Source: DATNBT01 sp964579765 (GTDB lineage: Bacteria; Acidobacteriota; Vicinamibacteria; Vicinamibacterales; CAVVIG01). From it: DNA of 15,169 bases. Both the position numbers and the translations under genes were made by a program. Location: contig CAZOIK010000118.1 in assembly GCA_964579765.1 (NCBI GenBank), forward strand, positions 1 to 15,169, given 5' to 3'. Below the pieces are notes generated by a model. It saw only the letters and a list, made by a program, of their open reading frames with translations, searched no databases and was not told where the DNA came from. Shown piece after piece: positions 1 through 5,809 of the stretch; position 1 is the stretch's first letter; each line of letters opens with the position of its first letter.

Positions 1-33
1 CGCCGCGCCGCCTTTTTTGTTGTGCGTGTCCCG

Positions 34-56
34 CCCCCCCCCCCCCCCCCCCCCCC
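34..56. repeat. 23-base poly-C homopolymer tract
   Basis: An uninterrupted run of 23 C residues lies 50 bases upstream of the ankyrin gene start. A run this long is rare in bacterial DNA. It could be a slippage-prone tract in the upstream region of the ankyrin-cytochrome pair, or a sequencing or assembly artefact near a contig end. The first 33 bases hold a short T-run (13-18) but no coding signal that I can support. The run length is read directly; any role is unknown. Confidence 0.85.
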
Positions 57-71
57 GCGACGTACGTACAT

Positions 72-96
72 GTAGGGCGGGCCGTTCAGGCCCGCC
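72..96 (+). repeat. REP-like hairpin with 5' GTAG
   Basis: The tetranucleotide GTAG (72-75) is followed directly by a perfect 8-bp inverted repeat, GGCGGGCC (76-83) and GGCCCGCC (89-96), around the loop GTTCA. A GTAG foot beside a GC-rich hairpin is the hallmark of REP sequences mobilised by REP-associated tyrosine transposases (RAYTs). The same architecture occurs at 1628-1680, and the first 12 bases recur on the minus strand at 14399-14410. The hairpin ends 10 bases before the ankyrin start codon, so it fills the place of a ribosome-binding site. No RAYT gene is in the window. Confidence 0.65.
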
Positions 97-106
97 ATGA
101 GCATCG

Positions 107-1615
107 ATGAAAAAGATCCTCCTTGGTGTCGCGCTCGTGTCGATGTCGTCGCTCGTCGGCGGCTCGACGCTCACGCTCGTGGACGCGGTGAAGGCGGCCA
201 ATCACGACGCCGTGCATGCGTTGCTCTCGACGCCGGCCGGCAAGGCGGCCGTCAACACGCCGGAACCGGACGGGACGACGCCGCTCGACTGGGCGACGCG
301 GAACGACGACCTCGAGACGGCGAAGCTGCTGCTCGCGGCCGGCGCCAACCCGAGCGCCGCGAACCGGTACGGCGTCACGCCGCTGTCGCTCGCGGCCAGC
401 AACGCGAGCGGCGCGTTCGTCGATCTGCTGCTCAAGGCCGGCGCCGACGCGAAGGCCGTCGTCAATGACGGCGAGACCGTGCTGATGGCGGCCGCCAAGA
501 GCGGCAATCCCCAGGCCGTGCAGGCGCTCATCGACCACGGCGCCGTGGTGGACGCGCGCGAGGACCGCATGGGGGAGACGGCGCTGATGTGGGCCGTGGC
601 CGAGAACCACCCCGACGCCGCGAAGCTGCTCATCGCGCACGGTGCCGACGTGAACGCGCACACCAACACGCTCAAGTTCCCCAAGGATCGGTTCGGCCTC
701 GAAGGCGTGCTGACCATCCTGCCGCACGGCGAGTGGACGCCGCTGATGTACGCGGCGCGGCAGGGCTCGCTCCAGGCCGCGCGCGTGCTGGTGGACGCGG
801 GGGCCGACAAGAACGCGCTCGATCCCGATCGATCGACGCCGGCGATCATCGCGACCATCAACGGCCACTACGACGTCGCCGCGATGCTCGTCGAAAAGGG
901 CGCCGATCCCAACATCACCGACGACTCCGGCATGGGCGTGCTGTACGCGGCGGTGGACATGAACACGCTCGGCGAGGTGTACGGCCGGCCGGCACGGAAG
1001 TCCACGAGCACGATCTCGGCGCTCGCTCTCATGAAGGTGCTGCTCGAGCACGGCGCGAATCCGAACGCGGAGCTGCGGGCCTCGACGGTCCAGCGGGCGC
1101 ATACGCCGGGCGATCCGCTGCTCGGCGCCGGCACGACGCCGATGATGCGCGCGGCGAAGAACGGCGACGCCGCGGCGATCAAGATCCTGCTCGACCACGG
1201 CGCCGACCCGACGCTCGCGCAGGTCAACAAAACGACGGCGCTGATGTTCGCCGCGGGCGACGGCCGCGGCACCGGCGTGTTCACGAAAGACATCGGCACC
1301 GAGCGCGACCTGTTCGACTCGGTGAAGCTGCTCGTCGAGCACGGCGTGGACGTGAACGCCGTGAACAACAACGGCCAGACCGCCATGCACTTCGCCGCGC
1401 AGGTGTCCGACGACATCGTGCGCTACCTCGCGGCCCACGGCGCGATGCTCGACGCCAAGGACAAACAGGGCCACACGCCCGTCGATCTCGCGCTCGGCAT
1501 CGGCGTCCGCGGGCGCGCCGGCGGTCCTCCGCCCGTGCGCAAGGAGACGGCAGCGCTCTTGCGCGAGCTGATCGCGAAGCGCGACGGCGCGGCTCCGACG
1601 CCAGCTCCACAATGA
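107..1615 (+). CDS. Exported ankyrin-repeat protein
   Basis: A 502-residue protein. The N-terminus (MKK, then a hydrophobic stretch to about residue 20) looks like a signal peptide, so the repeats probably sit in the periplasm. From about residue 55 to 465 there are roughly ten ankyrin repeats with the typical TPL-x-A-A-x-x-G and LL-x-x-GADxN pattern (for example 56-86, 88-118, 122-152, 156-186, 209-239, 243-273, 342-372, 422-452). Longer linkers at about 187-208, 288-305 and 385-402 break the array. The tail is rich in Pro and Ala. Ankyrin arrays bind other proteins; no catalytic motif is visible. ATG 107 is the first possible start because an in-frame TGA lies at 98-100. No Shine-Dalgarno is seen; a REP-like hairpin occupies that place. 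The stop overlaps the start of the downstream cytochrome gene, which suggests an operon and a functional link. The ankyrin assignment is firm, the binding partner unknown. Confidence 0.9.
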   Translation: MKKILLGVALVSMSSLVGGSTLTLVDAVKAANHDAVHALLSTPAGKAAVNTPEPDGTTPLDWATRNDDLETAKLLLAAGANPSAANRYGVTPLSLAASNASGAFVDLLLKAGADAKAVVNDGETVLMAAAKSGNPQAVQALIDHGAVVDAREDRMGETALMWAVAENHPDAAKLLIAHGADVNAHTNTLKFPKDRFGLEGVLTILPHGEWTPLMYAARQGSLQAARVLVDAGADKNALDPDRSTPAIIATINGHYDVAAMLVEKGADPNITDDSGMGVLYAAVDMNTLGEVYGRPARKSTSTISALALMKVLLEHGANPNAELRASTVQRAHTPGDPLLGAGTTPMMRAAKNGDAAAIKILLDHGADPTLAQVNKTTALMFAAGDGRGTGVFTKDIGTERDLFDSVKLLVEHGVDVNAVNNNGQTAMHFAAQVSDDIVRYLAAHGAMLDAKDKQGHTPVDLALGIGVRGRAGGPPPVRKETAALLRELIAKRDGAAPTPAPQ

Positions 1616-2514
1616 CCTCCACCGTCCGTAGCGCAGGCCTTCAGGCCTGCAAGACAGGCAGACCTAAAGGTCTGCACTACATCTGCATCGCGTTCCTCTG
1701 CGTCCCCGCGATGGCGTTCGCGCAGAACGGACGCGGCCGGGGCGCGGCGCCCGCGCTGCCGGCGCCGCACAACCTGCAGGTGCTGCCGAAGGACACGCCC
1801 GCGCGCGAGGTCATCGCCCAGATGCAGCAGTTCACGCGCGCGCTCGGCGTGCAGTGCACGTACTGCCACGTCGAGCAGGCGCCGCGGCAGCTGTCGGTCG
1901 AAGAGCTCGAGGCGCAGCAGCTGGCGGCCGCGCAGGCCGCCGCCAACGGCCGCGGCCGCGGACGCGGGCGAGGCCGCGGCGGGCCGCAGATGGACTACGC
2001 CGCCGACGACAAACGCCAGAAGCGCGAGGCGCGGGTCATGATGGCGATGACCAACGACATCAACGCGCACCTCGCGTCGTCGTTGCACAAGCCGGCGGCC
2101 GAGATGCATCGCGTCGAGTGCGCGACGTGCCATCGCGGCGTGACGATTCCGAAGCAGCTCTCCGATCTGCTGCGTGAGACGATGCTCGGAAAGGGCGAGG
2201 GCGCCGCCGTCGCCGAATATCGCGAGCTGCGGCAGCAGTACCTCAATACTCCCGCGTACGACTTCAAGGAATCGACGCTGCTCGATCTGGGCCGTGAATC
2301 TCTCGCGACGCACAAGCCCGACGACGCGGTCGCGTGGCTGCAGCTCAACGTGGAGTTCTACCCGCAGTCGGCCGCCAGCTATGTCGAGCTCGCCAGGGCG
2401 CACATCGCGAAGCGCGATCGAGACTCCGCGCTCGGCGATCTGAAGAAGGCGCTCGCCGTCGATCCCGCCAACGCCGACGCGAAGCGCGAGCTCGCCCGTT
2501 TACAGAAACCATAG
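1612..2514 (+). CDS. Two-heme c-type cytochrome (photosynthetic reaction centre cytochrome c type) with TPR-like C-terminus
   Basis: A 300-residue protein. It has two covalent heme sites, CTYCH at residues 82-86 and CATCH at 170-174, in the context typical of the reaction-centre-cytochrome-like proteins common in non-phototrophic Acidobacteriota (NLQVLPKD, ADDKRQKREARVMMAMTNDIN). The last 75 residues form one or two TPR-like helical pairs. A signal peptide is predicted (hydrophobic core about 23-36, cleavage after AMAFA, residue 37), so it acts in the periplasm, presumably in electron transfer. ATG 1612 overlaps the ankyrin stop as ATGA, the usual sign of translational coupling. There is no other in-frame ATG or GTG before the Met at residue 34, which would destroy the signal peptide. 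Odd points: residues 6-23 are encoded by a REP-like doublet, and about 30 residues rich in Gln, Ala and Arg-Gly are inserted between the heme motifs. Electron partners are unknown; no photosynthesis genes are nearby. Confidence 0.88.
   Translation: MTSTVRSAGLQACKTGRPKGLHYICIAFLCVPAMAFAQNGRGRGAAPALPAPHNLQVLPKDTPAREVIAQMQQFTRALGVQCTYCHVEQAPRQLSVEELEAQQLAAAQAAANGRGRGRGRGRGGPQMDYAADDKRQKREARVMMAMTNDINAHLASSLHKPAAEMHRVECATCHRGVTIPKQLSDLLRETMLGKGEGAAVAEYRELRQQYLNTPAYDFKESTLLDLGRESLATHKPDDAVAWLQLNVEFYPQSAASYVELARAHIAKRDRDSALGDLKKALAVDPANADAKRELARLQKP
1628..1680 (+). repeat. REP-like inverted doublet inside a coding sequence
   Basis: Two perfect 7-bp hairpins face each other: GCAGGCC-TTCA-GGCCTGC (1633-1650) and GCAGACC-TAAA-GGTCTGC (1658-1675). 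The pair is bounded by GTAG (1628-1631) and its complement CTAC (1677-1680). This is the arrangement of two REP units in inverted orientation, as in BIME elements. The element is 53 bases long and entirely inside the 5' part of the cytochrome gene, encoding residues 6-23 of the preprotein. I know of closely similar sequences as intergenic repeats in acidobacterial genomes, but that is memory and not a search. Confidence 0.75.
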
Positions 2515-2526
2515 GGCAATCCGCGA

Positions 2527-2569
2527 TCCAAACGGTTGGAGATGCGGCTTTAGTATGGGACAAAAGCCG
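2527..2569. promoter_or_regulatory. Two dyads upstream of the first TonB receptor
   Basis: The 152-base gap between the cytochrome and the receptor holds a dyad TCCAA-ACGG-TTGGA (2527-2540) and a second inverted repeat CGGCTTT (2545-2551) / AAAGCCG (2563-2569). A third, CGGTT-A-AACCG, lies at 2612-2622. They could be operators or mRNA hairpins. A related dyad (TCCAA-CGGC-TTGAA on the minus strand) lies upstream of the second receptor. I find no convincing -35/-10 pair here, and no T-rich terminator for the cytochrome gene. Confidence 0.35.
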
Positions 2570-2654
2570 ATATCTTCATCCTAACTGGCTATATGCGGCG
2601 CTATGATCGCTCGGTTAAACCGGGTCATAAGCCTTGTCTGCACTTGTTTCTGTG

Positions 2655-2660
2655 AGGAGG
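2655..2660 (+). promoter_or_regulatory. Ribosome-binding site fixing the receptor start at 2667
   Basis: AGGAGG is followed by a six-base spacer (AACTCA) and ATG 2667. This is an ideal Shine-Dalgarno. It rules out the more upstream in-frame TTG at 2634, which would add 11 residues in front of the signal peptide. Confidence 0.9.
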
Positions 2661-2666
2661 AACTCA

Positions 2667-5600
2667 ATGGGAGTTGGCCGAGCTGTGAGACTCAGCATCG
2701 TCCTGCTGCTGCTGGCGTTGGTGCCGGGGATCGCCCTGGCGCAGGGCCAGTCTGGTTCTATCGCCGGTGTCGTCAAGGACGCGACCGGCGCAGTTTTGCC
2801 GGGCGTCACCGTCGAAGCGTCGAGCCCCGCACTTATCGAGAAGACGCGCACGGCCGTCACTGACGGCAGCGGCGCCTACAAGATCATCAACCTGACGCCA
2901 GGCACGTATTCCGTCACGTTCACGTTGACCGGCTTCGGCACCGTCAAGCGCGAGGGCATCGAGCTCACGGCGGCGTTCACCGCAAACGTCAACGCCGACA
3001 TGAAGGTCGGCGCCGTCGAAGAGACGATCAACGTGACCGGCGCGAGCCCGATCGTGGACGTGCAGAACGTCGTCCAGAAGACGACCTCGACGCGCGAAGT
3101 GATGGACGCGCTGCCGACGGACCGCAACTTCGTCAGCTTCGCGGCCATGCAGCCCGGCGTGTTCGTGACGGGCGTGTCGCAGAACGTCGGCGGCTCGGTG
3201 CCGGAGACGGGCATGAACCTCGTCGTGCACGGCAGCCGCGCGGGCGACAGCCTCGTGTTGGTCGATGGCATGGCCGTCATCAACGGGAGCGGCAACGGCG
3301 GCCTGCAGTACGGCAACTACATGAACAACTCGATGATGCAGGAGATCACGTTCCAGACCGCCGGCAACAGCGCCGAGTTCGAGCGCGCGTCGGTCGTCTC
3401 GAACATGATCTTGAAGGACGGTTCGAACATGGTGACCGGCTCGTTCGAGGGCCGCTTCACGAACCAGTCGCTCGAGAGCAACAACCTCGACTCCACGCAG
3501 ATCGCGCAGGGCCTGAAGAGCGCGAACCTCGTGAACAAGATCTGGGACATCAACCCGGTCTTCGGCGCGCCCATCATCAAGGACCGCATGTGGATCTTCG
3601 GCGGGTACCGGCACTGGGGCACGTACAACAACGTCGCCGGTTCGTTCAAGGACGCGAGCTTCACCGAGAAGTTCTACAGCTGCAATCCCGACGCGAACGG
3701 CAACTGCACGACCGAGCAGAACCTGTTCCCCGTGTGGCACCAGAGCGCGGCCGCGCACCTGACCACGCAGGCGACGCCGCGCAACAAGTTCAGCGCGTAT
3801 TACGACTGGCAGTTCACGGACTTCGGCAACTGCTTCGTGCCGAGCTACCTGACGGCGATCAGCGCGTGCCCGGAGTACAAGAACATCCCGCAGTACATCA
3901 TCCAGGCGAGCTGGAGCTCGCCGATCAGCAACAAGCTGCTGCTCGAGGCGGGCGGCACGCTGACGGCGCAGGACTTCCACGGCTTCCCGCAGGCGGGCAT
4001 CCCGGTCTCCCAGTTCTCCATCACCGACCTGCTGGCGCCGGCCGGCATGCCGCGCACGTGGGGATCGTCCACCGGCTACGGCGCGAACCGCAGCGATCAG
4101 TACAACTATCGCGCGTCGCTGTCGTACGTCACCGGCTCGCACAGCATGAAGGTCGGCGGCACCCTGATGCACCAGTGGCGCTACGCGACGCAGGAGCCGA
4201 ACAACTCGGTGTCGCTCACGCTGCGCGGCGGGCAGCCGTTCTCGCTGACGGAGTTCGCGACGCCGATTCAGTACCACGAGACCGTCAACTACAACATGGG
4301 CCTCTTCGCGCAGGATCAGTGGACGGTGAAGCGGCTGACGGCGAATTACGGCGTCCGCTTCGACTTCCTCAACGCGCAGGTCGATGCACAGAGCCTCGCG
4401 GCCGGCCCGTTCACGCCCGCGCGCAACCTGCCCGGCGTGCAGAACGTGCCGAACTGGAAGGACGTCGATCCGCGCTTCGGCGTCGCGTATGACCTCTTCG
4501 GCGACGGCAAGACGGCGCTCAAGGCCAGCATCGGGCGCTACGTGGTGGCCGATTCGTACACGATCGCCCGTGCGGTCAACCCGGAAGCGGCCTACGTCAA
4601 CACGACGAGCCGCCCGTGGTCCTCTGACCCGAGCGGTCAGCTGAATCCGTATCTGGACTGCGATCTCGCCAACCCGCTCGCCAACGGCTCGTGCGGTCCT
4701 GTGCAGTTCCCGACCTTCGGCACCCAGGGCACGCCGACGACGACCTACGACCCCTCGATCGTGACCGGTTGGGGCGTGCGTCCGTACAACTGGGAGCTCG
4801 AGACCAGCGTGCAGCAGCAAGTCGCGCCGCGCGTGTCGGTGTATGCCGGCTACACGCGCCGCTGGTATGGAAACCTCTACGCGACTGACAACCTGGCGGT
4901 GACCAACGCGAGCTACACGCCGTTCTGCATCAACGTGCCGACTGCTCCTGGAGTGACGGGTCTCCAGCTGCCGAACGCCGGCGGTCAGCAGTGCGGCTAC
5001 TACGATCTGATCAAGCCGACGGCGCAGAACAACGTCGTCAAGTTGGCGAGCGATCTGGGCGTCAACCTGCACGACATCTACGACGGGTTCGACCTCGACG
5101 CGAACGCGCGGCTGCCGAAAGGCGCGCTGGTTTCGGGCGGTGTGAACTTCGGCCGCGAGCGCACCAACAGCTGCGACCTGCTGAACAACCTGTCGATCGT
5201 GTTCCAGAGCGGCGTGGGAGCGGGTACGGGCAGCGGCTTCGGCACGCAGGCGCCTCGCGCGTCGGCGTTCTGCGACGTGGCCCCGCCGTTCCAGCCTTCG
5301 TGGAAAGGTCAGGTCGCCTATACCTTCCCGTGGCAAGTCAACGGCTCGATCAGCTATCAGAATCTGCCCGGCGCGCAGATCAACGCGCAGTACCCGTTGA
5401 CGAACACGACGGCCGGCCTCACCCTGGGCCGCAACTTCTCGAGCACGCCGCCGACGGTCGATCTCGTGGCGCCTGGCACGACGTACCTGCCGCGCATCAA
5501 CCAGACCGACATCCGGTTCAGCAAGACCATCAAGATCGGCTCGACGACGATCCGGCCGAACCTCTCGGTCTATAACCTGTTCAACGCGAACCCGACGAAC

Positions 5601-5702
5601 ACGAACAACGCGTACAACGCGTTGTACGGTCCGGCGTGGCTGGCGCCGACGGTCATCATGACGCCGCGGTTCATGGACATCGGCGTGCAGATCGACTTCT
5701 AG
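2667..5702 (+). CDS. TonB-dependent receptor, Oar-like, with carboxypeptidase-regulatory domain
   Basis: A 1011-residue outer-membrane protein. Order of parts: signal peptide with cleavage after ALA (residue 25); carboxypeptidase-regulatory-like beta-sandwich (about 30-110, with GVVKDATGAVLPGVTV and TLTGF); a plug domain (about 120-260, including VDGMAVING); then a long beta-barrel ending in QIDF with the C-terminal Phe needed for barrel insertion. Such proteins import large ligands through the outer membrane using TonB energy; the substrate cannot be told from sequence. Several predicted loops carry closely spaced Cys pairs (SCNPDANGNC, NCFVPSYLTAISAC, DCDLANPLANGSC), suggesting disulfides. 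It is a paralogue of the receptor at 9641-12718: the 24 residues at 44-67 are identical between them and the 3' flanks match. The start is set by the strong ribosome-binding site. The gene stands alone between its own upstream region and a terminator. Confidence 0.93.
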   Translation: MGVGRAVRLSIVLLLLALVPGIALAQGQSGSIAGVVKDATGAVLPGVTVEASSPALIEKTRTAVTDGSGAYKIINLTPGTYSVTFTLTGFGTVKREGIELTAAFTANVNADMKVGAVEETINVTGASPIVDVQNVVQKTTSTREVMDALPTDRNFVSFAAMQPGVFVTGVSQNVGGSVPETGMNLVVHGSRAGDSLVLVDGMAVINGSGNGGLQYGNYMNNSMMQEITFQTAGNSAEFERASVVSNMILKDGSNMVTGSFEGRFTNQSLESNNLDSTQIAQGLKSANLVNKIWDINPVFGAPIIKDRMWIFGGYRHWGTYNNVAGSFKDASFTEKFYSCNPDANGNCTTEQNLFPVWHQSAAAHLTTQATPRNKFSAYYDWQFTDFGNCFVPSYLTAISACPEYKNIPQYIIQASWSSPISNKLLLEAGGTLTAQDFHGFPQAGIPVSQFSITDLLAPAGMPRTWGSSTGYGANRSDQYNYRASLSYVTGSHSMKVGGTLMHQWRYATQEPNNSVSLTLRGGQPFSLTEFATPIQYHETVNYNMGLFAQDQWTVKRLTANYGVRFDFLNAQVDAQSLAAGPFTPARNLPGVQNVPNWKDVDPRFGVAYDLFGDGKTALKASIGRYVVADSYTIARAVNPEAAYVNTTSRPWSSDPSGQLNPYLDCDLANPLANGSCGPVQFPTFGTQGTPTTTYDPSIVTGWGVRPYNWELETSVQQQVAPRVSVYAGYTRRWYGNLYATDNLAVTNASYTPFCINVPTAPGVTGLQLPNAGGQQCGYYDLIKPTAQNNVVKLASDLGVNLHDIYDGFDLDANARLPKGALVSGGVNFGRERTNSCDLLNNLSIVFQSGVGAGTGSGFGTQAPRASAFCDVAPPFQPSWKGQVAYTFPWQVNGSISYQNLPGAQINAQYPLTNTTAGLTLGRNFSSTPPTVDLVAPGTTYLPRINQTDIRFSKTIKIGSTTIRPNLSVYNLFNANPTNTNNAYNALYGPAWLAPTVIMTPRFMDIGVQIDF

Positions 5703-5752
5703 ACACGAAGGGCACGAAAGGCTTCTTCATCGCACGAAGGAGCACGAAGAAG
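5703..5752 (+). repeat. ACACGAAGG-type degenerate short repeats after the receptor stop
   Basis: Four copies of a nonamer follow the stop codon: ACACGAAGG (5703-5711), GCACGAAAG (5712-5720), GCACGAAGG (5732-5740) and GCACGAAG (5742-5749). CTTCTTC (5722-5728) can pair with GAAGAAG (5746-5752). The same units in the same order follow the stop of the second receptor at 9597-9640 on the minus strand. Confidence 0.8.
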
Positions 5753-5765
5753 AACAGGCACTGCA

Positions 5766-5806
5766 GGGCCGGGGGCGGACGTTCCGCTCCCGGCCCTTTT
5801 GTTTTC
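5766..5806 (+). terminator. Rho-independent terminator of the first TonB receptor
   Basis: The stem is GGGCCGGGGGCGGA (5766-5779) and TCCGCTCCCGGCCC (5783-5796): 14 pairs with one G-T wobble and the loop CGT. It is followed by TTTTGTTTTC. It ends only three bases before the start codon of the next gene, so any transcript for that gene that started upstream would have to pass through this hairpin. Confidence 0.9.
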
Positions 5807-5809
5807 TGT

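Noticed and set aside
1..106. End of an upstream gene or tRNA at the left edge
   Set aside because: No coding pattern or cloverleaf is visible in the first 106 bases; only a T-run, the C tract and the hairpin.
589..1611. N-terminal extension of the cytochrome frame back to 589
   Set aside because: The frame is open by chance through the ankyrin gene; the signal peptide and ATGA overlap place the start at 1612.
86..1612. 508-codon open frame on the minus strand over the ankyrin gene
   Set aside because: It is exactly antisense to a clear ankyrin-repeat gene; its translation is Arg/Val/His-rich without domains, as expected of GC-rich shadow frames.
1628..1680. Rho-independent terminator between ankyrin and cytochrome genes
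   Set aside because: Two hairpins are present but no T-run follows, and they are within the coding sequence; the GTAG/CTAC borders fit a REP doublet better.
2634..2666. TTG start for the first TonB receptor
   Set aside because: It would put 11 extra residues before the signal peptide; ATG 2667 has an AGGAGG six bases upstream.
2664..5336. 890-codon minus-strand open frame over the first TonB receptor
   Set aside because: Antisense shadow: extreme Arg/Ala/Val bias and no motif, while the plus strand encodes a complete receptor with signal peptide and ribosome-binding site.
5703..5752. CRISPR array or DNA uptake sequence
   Set aside because: Units are only nine bases, degenerate and adjacent, with no spacers of constant length and no cas genes.
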